From Lactobacillus sp. UBA5815 (lineage in GTDB: Bacteria > Bacillota > Bacilli > Lactobacillales > Lactobacillaceae): DNA of 11,528 nucleotides. Under the pieces are notes generated by a model. The model was not told where the DNA came from. It saw only the letters and a list, made by a program, of their open reading frames with translations, and made no database searches. The stretch lies in assembly GCA_002417825.1 (NCBI GenBank), contig DICX01000030.1, positions 9,723 to 21,250 of the forward strand, in the 5' to 3' direction. Shown here piece after piece: positions 5,920-11,282 of the stretch. Position 1 is the stretch's first letter. The number at the start of each line of letters is the position of its first letter. The position numbers and the translations under genes are program-made.

Positions 5920-6237
5920 ATGAAAGCAGTTTCCATCTCATATTTGCGCTCAGAAGCAAATGACGAAAAACTTGACCGTCTTATTCAATTATTGGAAGAA
6001 AGCGGAATTCATGTTGTCATTGATGATCGTGATCTAGAAATTGGAGATGACTTACCACTGTTTATGGAAAATAATCTCGTTGAATCGGACTATATTATTG
6101 TGATTCTTACTGTTGAAGGGCCACATTATGTGATCACGCATGGCTTCACGAAGAAGACCCAGAAGACGCCGTTGTCTGAGCTTAATCATGCCAAAGAACT
6201 CAGGACAGAATATTACGATAATTTGGGAGGTAAGTAA
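5920..6237 (+). CDS. chimeric ORF: TIR/SEFIR-like N-terminus joined to HigB-type toxin C-terminus
   Basis: Read from ATG 5920 this is a 105-residue protein made of two unrelated pieces. Residues 2-64 match the front of a TIR/SEFIR-like domain: a first strand AVSISYLRS, a helix, then GIHVVIDDRDLEIGDDLPLFME and ESDYIIVILT, the typical order with the D-x-x-D-L-x-x-G-D-D-L-P segment. The domain's second half is missing. From about residue 67 it becomes the C-terminus of a Gp49-like HigB/RelE-superfamily toxin: VITHGFTKKTQKTP, then SELNHAKELRTEYY. The N-terminal half of the toxin is also missing. The left part looks more AT-rich than the right. Reading from TTG 5863 would add 19 residues with no clear ribosome binding site; even at 5920 the site is weak (AGAAAG). 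It was probably made by an in-frame deletion or recombination and is likely not a working toxin, though expression may keep the antitoxin translated. Confidence 0.7.
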   Translation: MKAVSISYLRSEANDEKLDRLIQLLEESGIHVVIDDRDLEIGDDLPLFMENNLVESDYIIVILTVEGPHYVITHGFTKKTQKTPLSELNHAKELRTEYYDNLGGK

Positions 6238-6238
6238 C

Positions 6239-6517
6239 ATGGCAAAGAATATTCTTTTTGACGATTATCTCGCTGAACAACTTAAAGACCCTGAATTCAA
6301 GGCAGGCTTTGATGCCGAATCTGCCAAACTTGAGAGTGCGGTGGCGTTGATGAACGAGCGTGAGCGCGCTGGTTTGACTCAACGAGAACTAGCAGAGCGG
6401 GCAAATGTTCCGCAATCAACGATTGCACGGATTGAGCGTGGCCAGAACACCAGCTTTGACACGATGAGCAAGATTGCCTTTGCACTGGGGAAAAAAATCA
6501 AAGTTGAATTCACTTAA
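6239..6517 (+). CDS. higA: HigA-type antitoxin (XRE family)
   Basis: This is a 92-residue XRE-type DNA-binding protein. The C-terminal half holds a helix-turn-helix (LTQRELAERANVPQSTIARIERGQN, about residues 44-68) and ends KIAFALGKKIKVEF, as in antitoxins that follow HigB-type toxins. The N-terminal part (LFDDYLAEQLKDPEFKAGFDAE) is the usual antitoxin start. The ATG lies two bases after the stop codon of the chimeric ORF, with GGGAGG eight bases upstream, so translation is coupled. An in-frame start at 6140 would overlap the toxin frame and is not needed. Its partner toxin is broken, so it now looks like an orphan antitoxin that may still bind its own operator. Confidence 0.82.
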   Translation: MAKNILFDDYLAEQLKDPEFKAGFDAESAKLESAVALMNERERAGLTQRELAERANVPQSTIARIERGQNTSFDTMSKIAFALGKKIKVEFT

Positions 6518-6544
6518 AATATAGAGATGTTCCAATGTTTGTAA

Positions 6545-6581
6545 GCGTCAGTTTTCGGAATTTTCGAAACTGGCGTTTTTC
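6545..6581 (+). terminator. intrinsic terminator after higA
   Basis: GCGTCAGTTTTCG pairs with CGAAACTGGCGT (one bulged T, one G-U) and is followed by five T. Confidence 0.8.
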
Positions 6582-6616
6582 TTAATATAGTTTCGGGGAT
6601 CACAGAAACAGGCAAG

Positions 6617-6640
6617 AGGCGGCCATTAGGTCGTCTTTTT
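6617..6640 (+). terminator. second terminator-like hairpin
   Basis: AGGCGGCC pairs with GGTCGTCT (8 positions, two G-U) around loop ATTA, and T5 follows. It overlaps the stop codon of the GNAT remnant on the other strand, so it may be a backup terminator or chance. Confidence 0.45.
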
Positions 6641-6885
6641 GTCTACTTCACTTAGTCGCTTTATCAACTTTGCCTGTATCTTTTCTTCTTTGAATCCCAC
6701 AGAACTATAAAGGGTGTGTGCTAGTTCGTTCGAGCCCTGTATTCAGTCGTAGTAAGTCAATTTCCTTCGATTGAACTTTCTGAAATAATTTAGAACCAAT
6801 ACCCCCTGTCGTTGAAACTTAGAATTTATAGCCGCGCCCAACTCCCCGTCAAAACGTCGGCTGAGGTTTAGTAGTGATGTGAATT
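6626..6885 (-). pseudogene. GNAT acetyltransferase remnant, frameshifted twice
   Basis: Minus-strand translation in three successive frames gives one coherent GNAT C-terminal half. Just inside 6885 it reads RRFDGELGAAINSKFQRQG. After a frame change at a run of five G (plus-strand C run near 6803-6807) it continues IGSKLFQKV, then EIDLLRLNTGLERTSTH. After a second frame change near 6712 it reads LYSSVGFKEEKI and ends in KKTT at a TAA (6626-6628). The joined QRQGIGSKLF is the acetyl-CoA binding motif (Q/R-x-x-G-x-G/A), and LYxSxGFK is the family's motif B. The N-terminal half is absent. It cannot make an acetyltransferase as it stands. Confidence 0.65.
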
Positions 6886-6929
6886 AGCGTCGCTGAAGAT
6901 ACGCTTGAATAGCGTAGTGGCTGACGCTA
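6885..6929. repeat. two-part hairpin at the edge of the GNAT remnant
   Basis: TAGCGTC (6885-6891) pairs with GACGCTA (6923-6929), and inside it TACGCT (6900-6905) pairs with AGCGTA (6911-6916) around loop TGAAT. The internal loops are 8 and 6 bases. No U-tract follows. The GNAT-like frame ends exactly at its left edge. The gap 6930-7028 holds nothing else that I recognise apart from a possible -10 (TATGAT, 6986-6991) for the next gene. Confidence 0.45.
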
Positions 6930-7044
6930 TTGAAGTCGATCAAATAAAGCAGTCGTTAAAGTGCGCATATCGTTCGGATTTGCTTTATGATAAGTTTTAG
7001 AAGGAATACGAATGTGTTGAATGTGTTGAGGAGGCAAAGATCAC

Positions 7045-7698
7045 ATGACGTTAAAAGAAATGATGAGTCAAAGACATGTCGTCAAAAAGTACACAGATCA
7101 AGATTTGAGCCCGGAAGCGCAACAAGAAGTTTCAAAGCGGATCGATGACTTGAACCAGAAATTCAACTTGTCGATGAGTTTAAAAGTCAATGATGACAAT
7201 GGCCTCAGCAGTTTGGCTAAACATTTTATGTCTAAAAACGCGACAAATTATATCATTTTGGCAAGCAAGCAAAAAAGTGACGAAGCTGACGAAGCATTGG
7301 GCTATGCTGCGGCGGATCTCATGCTTTATGTGCAAAGTATCGGGTTGAATTCATGGTTCATCGGTGGGACTTATAATCACAAACTGGGACAGGCGGAACA
7401 CCTCGTTGTTAGAAGCATCGTCGTGATCGGTCACGGTCAAACGAGTGGCGCACCGCATCGTTCAAAGTCGCTCTCAGACGTCAGTGATTATCAACAGAAG
7501 AGTTACCCCGAATGGTACAAGCAGGGAATCGAAGCCGCACTTTTGGCACCAACGGCGATGAACCGGCAAAAATTTCATTTTGCATTCAATGATGGGAAGC
7601 CTAAGCTAACGGTAGCGCCTGGTTCATTTGCCATGATTGAAAGAGGCCTTTTGAAATATCATTTTGAGTTGGGATCTGGCCGCCATTTAAATGAGTAA
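7045..7698 (+). CDS. nitroreductase family protein (TM1586 type)
   Basis: This is a 217-residue FMN-dependent oxidoreductase-like protein of the nitroreductase superfamily, closest in layout to the TM1586 group. The start (SQRHVVKKYTDQDLSPE) is the typical RxSxRxY-like FMN-binding N-terminus with Val-Val in place of the common Ser-Val. The middle shows ALGYAAADLMLYVQSIGLNSWFIGG, the usual dimer-core helix and Gly-rich turn. The C-terminal half has ALLAPTAMNRQKFHF, matching the APSAxNxQPW segment of that group. GAGGAGG lies ten bases before the ATG. It is a single-gene unit. Substrates could be quinones, nitro compounds or flavins, and the sequence does not decide among them. Confidence 0.82.
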   Translation: MTLKEMMSQRHVVKKYTDQDLSPEAQQEVSKRIDDLNQKFNLSMSLKVNDDNGLSSLAKHFMSKNATNYIILASKQKSDEADEALGYAAADLMLYVQSIGLNSWFIGGTYNHKLGQAEHLVVRSIVVIGHGQTSGAPHRSKSLSDVSDYQQKSYPEWYKQGIEAALLAPTAMNRQKFHFAFNDGKPKLTVAPGSFAMIERGLLKYHFELGSGRHLNE

Positions 7699-7721
7699 CG
7701 CGCATAGATACTCATTAAAAT

Positions 7722-7758
7722 AACCGCTGACTTGTTAAAAGCCAACGGCTATTTTTTT
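7722..7758. terminator. intrinsic terminator after the nitroreductase, possibly bidirectional
   Basis: CCGCTGAC (7724-7731) pairs with GCCAACGG (7741-7748, two mismatches) and a run of seven T follows on the plus strand. On the minus strand the hairpin is followed by TTATTTT, so it may also end the converging XRE unit. Confidence 0.6.
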
Positions 7759-7815
7759 GCTTGAATTTGCACTCGCCGTATTGAGATTCAGAAAAGAATG
7801 AACCACTTTTCAAAT

Positions 7816-8037
7816 TCAAATGAAGAAAGAAACAGCAGTGGTTAAAAAGGTTACCACAGTTGCAAGAAGCAAAAACGCGAAGATGAGTTTGCCAACAAGG
7901 TGGTAAGGATTGATGGTGACGCCATAGCCGAATCCTTTGGGCACGAACAGCGGAATATCAGCCTTGTTGGGATAATCTCGATATTCGCGATAGATGAGTT
8001 TTAAAAAGTTTTCAGTCGATGCAAGCAGTGCGGAAAG
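7816..8037 (-). pseudogene. DUF5808-like membrane tail of the XRE regulator, out of frame
   Basis: This minus-strand frame continues the XRE gene after a shift. It reads LSALLASTENFLKLIYREY, then DIPLFVPKGFGYGVTINPYH, then a hydrophobic helix (LIFAFLLLATVVTFLTTAVSFF) and a TGA at 7816-7818. The FVPKxFGxGxTIN core is the signature of DUF5808, a domain found at the end of membrane proteins in Firmicutes. It has no start codon or ribosome binding site of its own. Removing one G of the pair at 8038-8039 fuses it to the XRE frame as a 198-residue protein whose broken membrane helix becomes continuous. Confidence 0.65.
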
Positions 8038-8413
8038 CCAGCAGGCAGATAAAAAGCGTCAGAGCTTTGACCATAGTGGGGTCGTGACGGATGAATCGCG
8101 TTGCTGACGCGGCAACGATCAACAAGATCGTTAAGATTGAAAACATCCAGGCATATTTTTTGTTGGCTCTTTTGACGTTGATCAGCCGATAATCGGCTTC
8201 GACTTTTTTCATCAGGTTTTGATCGCCTTTCATGATATCGAGTGAAAAATCGTAATAATTGCTCAGTTTGATCAAAGTGGGGACGTCAGGAAAATTTTTC
8301 CCGTTTTCCCAGTTGGAAAGGGTTTGCCGGGAAACGTATAAATCGTCTGCCACTTGCTGCTGCGTTTTTTCCAACTTTTTTCTTTCTTGAATCAAGATCT
8401 TGGCTAAGTCCAT
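8012..8413 (-). CDS. XRE family regulator with membrane helices, truncated by frameshift
   Basis: This is a 133-residue protein with an N-terminal Cro/C1-type helix-turn-helix (KTQQQVADDLYVSRQTLSNWENGKNFPD, the classic SRQTxSxWENG form) at about residues 15-42, a LLGVSLD-like stretch reading YDFSLDIMKGD, a basic linker, and two hydrophobic segments (WMFSILTILLIVAAS and MVKALTLFICLLA). The second helix is cut short by out-of-frame AFRTACID and a stop, while the next frame continues it into a DUF5808-like tail. Such proteins are membrane-tethered repressors or sensors of unknown signals. I prefer ATG 8413, 12 bases after AAAGGA; a GTG at 8422 is too close to that site. The DNA-binding part is intact and could still work. 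Confidence 0.75.
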   Translation of the reverse strand: MDLAKILIQERKKLEKTQQQVADDLYVSRQTLSNWENGKNFPDVPTLIKLSNYYDFSLDIMKGDQNLMKKVEADYRLINVKRANKKYAWMFSILTILLIVAASATRFIRHDPTMVKALTLFICLLAFRTACID

Positions 8414-8510
8414 GAACTTCACGCTTCCTTTAACGATTGGATTGCTTTCAAATTAGCCAAAAATGACGAAAAAGTCTAGCAAATCTTTCTGGCATTCGCG
8501 TCTCACTGGG

Positions 8511-8583
8511 GAAAACAGCCGCTTTGCCGATCGTAAAAACTTCATAGCTTGTCTTGAAAGATCAAAAAGACTAAGCTGTTTTC
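8511..8583. repeat. long-range inverted repeat with nested hairpin upstream of the GrpB gene
   Basis: GAAAACAGC (8511-8519) is a perfect inverted repeat of GCTGTTTTC (8575-8583). Inside, AGCTTGTCTT (8546-8555) pairs with AAGACTAAGCT (8567-8577, one bulge), sharing bases 8575-8577 with the outer arm. It could be a structured leader or a regulatory element. No convincing plus-strand promoter is visible in this stretch. Confidence 0.4.
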
Positions 8584-8637
8584 ACAAAATGATTTTTTGA
8601 ATTTGCGACGCTGATCGGGTAAAGGAGGACAGCTATC

Positions 8638-9207
8638 ATGAGTTCATTGGAATATTTGCGGAAAGTGACGTTGGGAAAAATCGAGACCGATCCTGAAATC
8701 AAACTCGTGCCATACGATCCTGAATGGCCAGTTTATTTTGAAGAAGAACGGCAGCGGATCGTCAAAGCTTTAGGCAAGATGGCACTTTGCGTCGAACATG
8801 TCGGTTCGACGTCGATCGCTGGCCTATCTGCCAAACCGATCATCGATATTTTATTGATCGTTCCCGACACGACGAATGAAGCGGCTTATGTGCCGCAATT
8901 GGAGGCGGCAGGTTACCGTTTGCGGATCAGAGAACCTGAATGGCATCAGCATCGCATGTTTTACGGCAGTGCACATCGCCTGCATTGCCACGTTTTCAGT
9001 CAAGGCGACTCGGAAGCCCAGCAGATGCTGTTGTTTCGAGATTGGTTGCGGATCGATGAGGCTGATAGGCGTAAATACCAAGAAACCAAAGAAACCTTAG
9101 CGAAAAAATCATGGGCGACGAGGCAGGATTATGCCGATGCGAAAGGGCCTGTGATCACAGAAATCAAAGCGCATGCGGCAGCTTATTTCGCCAAAACGAG
9201 TCAATAA
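8638..9207 (+). CDS. GrpB/UPF0157 family protein (nucleotidyltransferase-like fold)
   Basis: This 189-residue protein belongs to the GrpB (UPF0157) family. The signature is clear: IKLVPYDPEWPVYFEEE, EHVGSTSIAGLSAKPIIDILL (GST...KPxxD, like the nucleotide-binding strand-turn of polymerase-beta-type nucleotidyltransferases), then HRLHCHVFS and LLFRDWLRIDEADRRKY. No biochemical role is firmly established for the family; some members are fused to dephospho-CoA kinase. Its length is normal. AAAGGAGG nine bases before the ATG fixes the start. It converges with the DJ-1/PfpI gene on a shared terminator. Confidence 0.88.
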   Translation: MSSLEYLRKVTLGKIETDPEIKLVPYDPEWPVYFEEERQRIVKALGKMALCVEHVGSTSIAGLSAKPIIDILLIVPDTTNEAAYVPQLEAAGYRLRIREPEWHQHRMFYGSAHRLHCHVFSQGDSEAQQMLLFRDWLRIDEADRRKYQETKETLAKKSWATRQDYADAKGPVITEIKAHAAAYFAKTSQ

Positions 9208-9237
9208 AAAATAGCCTAGCAGCTGCTAGGCTATTTT
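9208..9237. terminator. perfect bidirectional terminator between convergent genes
   Basis: AAAATAGCCTAGCAG is followed directly by its exact reverse complement (15 + 15 bp). A-run and T-run flank both sides, so it can end both the GrpB transcript (+) and the DJ-1/PfpI transcript (-). Confidence 0.92.
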
Positions 9238-9249
9238 GATCTTGTTTGA

Positions 9250-9759
9250 TTATTTGCCAAGTTTTTCCAATATCGCGTGGTTGAAGGCGTCCAAATCATC
9301 TGGTGTCCGGCTGGTGACCAAGTTGTGGTCAACAACGACCGGCTGGTCCTTCACGATCGCACCTGCATAATACAAATCTGGACGGACAGTCGTGTAAGCC
9401 GTCAAAGTCCGGCCTTTAGCCAAACCAGTTTGAATAAACAATTGCGGGCCATGGCAAATCGCGAAAACGGGTTTGTCGCTGAGCAAAAAGGCCTTCACGA
9501 AGTCAACGAAGCGCTCGTCTGCACGCAATTGATCAGGGGAAAAACCGCCTGGAATCAAAAGGCCGTCGAAATCATCTGGCGAAGCGTCGTCGATTCCTTT
9601 ATCAGCTGTGATGGCGACGCCGTGCTTGCCACGAATCTGATTGCCAGCTTTTTTCTCGATGACGGTCACCTCATGTCCTGCTTTTTTGAGTGCTTCGACA
9701 GGTGACGTGTATTCGACGTCTTCAACATCGTTTGTCACGATAACTGCAATTTTACGCAT
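9250..9759 (-). CDS. DJ-1/PfpI family protein
   Basis: This 169-residue cytoplasmic protein belongs to the PfpI/YhbO/YraA branch of the DJ-1 superfamily. It has the fold's early acidic residue (Glu13 in NDVEDVE, aligned with Glu12 of PfpI), the strand GLLIPGGFSPDQLR, and the nucleophile elbow AICHGPQ with Cys102-His103. Relatives are described as general stress proteins with glyoxalase, deglycase or weak protease activity, and which one applies here is not decided by sequence. AAAGGAG eight bases before the ATG supports the start. It is divergent from a one-cysteine HxlR/YodB-type regulator and shares an inverted repeat with it, which suggests induction by electrophiles or oxidants. Confidence 0.88.
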   Translation of the reverse strand: MRKIAVIVTNDVEDVEYTSPVEALKKAGHEVTVIEKKAGNQIRGKHGVAITADKGIDDASPDDFDGLLIPGGFSPDQLRADERFVDFVKAFLLSDKPVFAICHGPQLFIQTGLAKGRTLTAYTTVRPDLYYAGAIVKDQPVVVDHNLVTSRTPDDLDAFNHAILEKLGK

Positions 9760-9775
9760 TGTTTTGACTCCTTTC

Positions 9776-9804
9776 TTGTCTTACTATGATATCTATTTTA
9801 TACT
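9776..9804 (+). promoter_or_regulatory. promoter of the HxlR-type regulator gene
   Basis: TTGTCT at 9776-9781 and TATACT at 9799-9804 have a 17-base spacer. Transcription would start near 9811 and then cross a terminator-like hairpin before the start codon. Confidence 0.6.
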
Positions 9805-9813
9805 TAAAAATAG
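9793..9813. promoter_or_regulatory. 21-bp inverted repeat, probable HxlR/YodB-type operator
   Basis: CTATTTT, a 7-base spacer and AAAATAG form perfect 7-base arms. The site covers the -10 boxes of both divergent promoters, as expected for a dimeric winged-helix repressor that controls itself and the DJ-1/PfpI gene. Confidence 0.6.
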
Positions 9814-9823
9814 TTATTGCCAA
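9795..9823 (-). promoter_or_regulatory. promoter of the DJ-1/PfpI gene
   Basis: On the minus strand TTGGCA (plus 9818-9823) and TAAAAT (plus 9795-9800) have a 17-base spacer. It overlaps the plus-strand promoter head to head. Confidence 0.6.
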
Positions 9824-9825
9824 TC

Positions 9826-9848
9826 ACGCATTTTGAAGTGCGTTTTTT
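9826..9848 (+). terminator. terminator-like hairpin in the leader of the HxlR-type gene
   Basis: ACGCAT pairs with GTGCGT (one U-G) around a 6-base loop and seven T follow. It lies between the predicted transcription start (near 9811) and the ribosome binding site (9853-9857), so it could act as an attenuator. The stem is short. Confidence 0.45.
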
Positions 9849-9863
9849 TGATGGGAGACTAAA

Positions 9864-10274
9864 ATGACGGACGTGATTCGAAAAGAGGTCAAAAAACGGT
9901 TGGAAAACGGCGATTACAGCTGTGCCAAAGAATTAACGTTATCGATGTTCAGTGGCAAGTGGAAGATCGTGATCCTGTTTCATTTGGGGACAGATGGAGC
10001 CTATCGGTTCAATCAATTGATGAAATTACTGCCTAAAGTAACCCATAAAGTGTTGACGAATCAATTACGTGAAATGGAAGAAGATCAGCTGATCACACGA
10101 ACGGTCATTCCTGGGCCACGACGACAGGTAAGTTATGCGATAACGGACATCGGTCGTTCACTCATGCCGATCATCGAACAAATGTACCAATGGGGCGAAA
10201 AGCGAATCCAATCCCTTCATCTTCAGCCTAAATTCAGTATCGATCGTGAAGTCGCAGAAAAGATCAAAAAATGA
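9864..10274 (+). CDS. HxlR/YodB-type winged-helix regulator with a single cysteine
   Basis: This 136-residue MarR-like repressor belongs to the HxlR family. It carries the family pattern: Cys20 in DYSCAKE, then SGKWKIVILFHL, RFNQLMKLLPKVTHKVLTNQLREMEEDQLITRTV, SYAITDIGRSLMPII and the final YQWGEKR. Cys20 is its only cysteine and sits where thiol sensors such as YodB carry their conserved N-terminal cysteine, so redox or electrophile sensing is plausible but inferred. Family members commonly repress divergent oxidoreductase or stress genes, and here the divergent gene is a DJ-1/PfpI protein. GGGAG lies six bases before the ATG. Transcription would start inside the shared operator region. Confidence 0.86.
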   Translation: MTDVIRKEVKKRLENGDYSCAKELTLSMFSGKWKIVILFHLGTDGAYRFNQLMKLLPKVTHKVLTNQLREMEEDQLITRTVIPGPRRQVSYAITDIGRSLMPIIEQMYQWGEKRIQSLHLQPKFSIDREVAEKIKK

Positions 10275-10279
10275 TGATT

Positions 10280-10307
10280 CGGCTGCTTTTTAAAAAACAT
10301 TCAGCCG
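10280..10307. repeat. hairpin after the HxlR-type gene
   Basis: CGGCTG pairs with CAGCCG across a 16-base A/T-rich loop. There is no good T-run after it, so it is at best a poor terminator. Confidence 0.35.
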
Positions 10308-10340
10308 GCGGTTTCAAAAGTGATAAACTATATCCGTAGT

Positions 10341-10410
10341 GCCAATTTTTTGGCCGAAAAAATCATAACGGGGGTTGCTTCCGAAACGCCCCGATAAAAA
10401 CAATGAGGAG
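10341..10410 (+). promoter_or_regulatory. structured pnuC leader, candidate cis-regulatory RNA
   Basis: GCCAA-TTTT-TTGGC (10341-10354) is followed by a strong hairpin at 10369-10393: CGGGG with CCCCG and GTT with AAC, one bulge, loop GCTTCCGA. An A-rich linker (ATAAAAACAATG) leads to the ribosome binding site GAGGAG (10405-10410). Loop bases TTCC could pair with GGAG of the ribosome binding site, forming an H-type pseudoknot. Small pseudoknot riboswitches for NAD+ (the pnuC motif, NAD+-II) are known upstream of streptococcal pnuC. Whether this is one of them or merely similar in design I cannot say. Confidence 0.35.
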
Positions 10411-10419
10411 ATAATGTTC

Positions 10420-11136
10420 ATGTTGCGTAAACTTGCACAGAGCAAATGGTTTGACCTATTAGGTGTTGCGATCGTCGTCGGGATCTCGATCGGCAGCGGC
10501 TATCTGACGGAAATGTTGTCGAACGTGACGCATTGGGGTCCATGGACGGCTTTCGTGCCGTTCGGTGTGATTTCGATCATCAATTCGATCTTGTCGATCT
10601 ATTCGACACGGCTGACCGGGCGGATGGAAAATCTTGGAAACGTGATCGGGATCATCAACGTCGTCCTTTCTGGGACGATCGATTATATCCTGGGGAACAA
10701 AGCCGCTATCATCACGTATCCAGTGACGTTCATCATTTACACGTTCGCAATCAACAAGTGGATGAAGACTGAAAAGTACAAGGCGAGCCGACCGCTCACC
10801 GGCAAGAAAAAATGGCTCACGATGGTCACGATCCTCGTTCTTAGTTTTGCCTTTTCGTTTGGAACGAACTTGATCGGCTGGTCTGATGGCTATAAACAGC
10901 TGCTCTTCTGGATCGTCGTCGTTGCCTTTGCGTTGTCGCTGACCGCGAACGTGTTGAACGCAATGAAACTGACCGTGCAATGGCAATATTGGTTCATCTA
11001 TGATTTCGTGCAATTGCTCAAAGCCATCGTGCAAGGCAATTTTGCCAATACTGGAAAATATATCTATTACATCATCAATTCGATCGCTGCACTGTACTTT
11101 TGGAAAAAACCTATTTTGAACCAAAAAACAGCGTGA
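10420..11136 (+). CDS. pnuC: PnuC-type nicotinamide riboside/mononucleotide transporter
   Basis: This 238-residue membrane protein of the PnuC family imports nicotinamide riboside (or NMN-derived riboside) for NAD synthesis by facilitated diffusion. About seven hydrophobic helices are visible. The C-terminal part contains LTANVLNAMKLTVQWQYWFIYD, then NFANTGKYIYYIINSIAALYFW, matching the family's conserved Trp/Asn-rich substrate helices. I choose ATG 10420, nine bases after GAGGAG; the in-frame ATG at 10414 is only three bases from that site, and a TTG at 10375 would read through the leader hairpin. Length is normal for the family. It is a single-gene unit with its own terminator and a structured leader that may respond to NAD status. 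Confidence 0.88.
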   Translation: MLRKLAQSKWFDLLGVAIVVGISIGSGYLTEMLSNVTHWGPWTAFVPFGVISIINSILSIYSTRLTGRMENLGNVIGIINVVLSGTIDYILGNKAAIITYPVTFIIYTFAINKWMKTEKYKASRPLTGKKKWLTMVTILVLSFAFSFGTNLIGWSDGYKQLLFWIVVVAFALSLTANVLNAMKLTVQWQYWFIYDFVQLLKAIVQGNFANTGKYIYYIINSIAALYFWKKPILNQKTA

Positions 11137-11157
11137 CCACATCAAGCTAAAAAAATA

Positions 11158-11192
11158 AACTGCATCACTGATTTCAGCCGATGCGGTTTTTT
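11158..11192. terminator. intrinsic terminator after pnuC, T-rich on both sides
   Basis: AACTGCATC pairs with GATGCGGTT (9 bp, one G-U) around a 13-base loop, followed by six T. On the minus strand the hairpin is followed by TTTATTTTTTT, so it can also stop the converging toxin-like gene. Confidence 0.82.
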
Positions 11193-11282
11193 AGTGCACT
11201 TTTTCAAGATTTGACAGGATCCACCTTAATCAGTCTCATCAATATCAGAAGCTGAATCATGGTGTTTGATTCGATCCTTGGT

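Noticed and set aside
5742..5936. 64-codon minus-strand frame ending near the minus-strand terminator
   Set aside because: The product is low-complexity and Ser/Phe/Asn-rich, with no ribosome binding site or family. It overlaps the repeats and the start of the chimeric ORF.
6545..6640. Two terminators in a row read as part of a tRNA or riboswitch
   Set aside because: I see no cloverleaf, T-box or other conserved RNA element, only two simple hairpins with T-runs.
9277..9705. 142-codon plus-strand frame inside the DJ-1/PfpI gene
   Set aside because: It is a shadow frame. The minus-strand protein has the full DJ-1/PfpI pattern and the plus frame has no family signature.
10459..11145. 228-codon open frame on the minus strand opposite pnuC
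   Set aside because: It is a shadow of pnuC. The translation is rich in Asp, Arg and His with no domain, and the plus-strand gene has clear membrane helices and a ribosome binding site.
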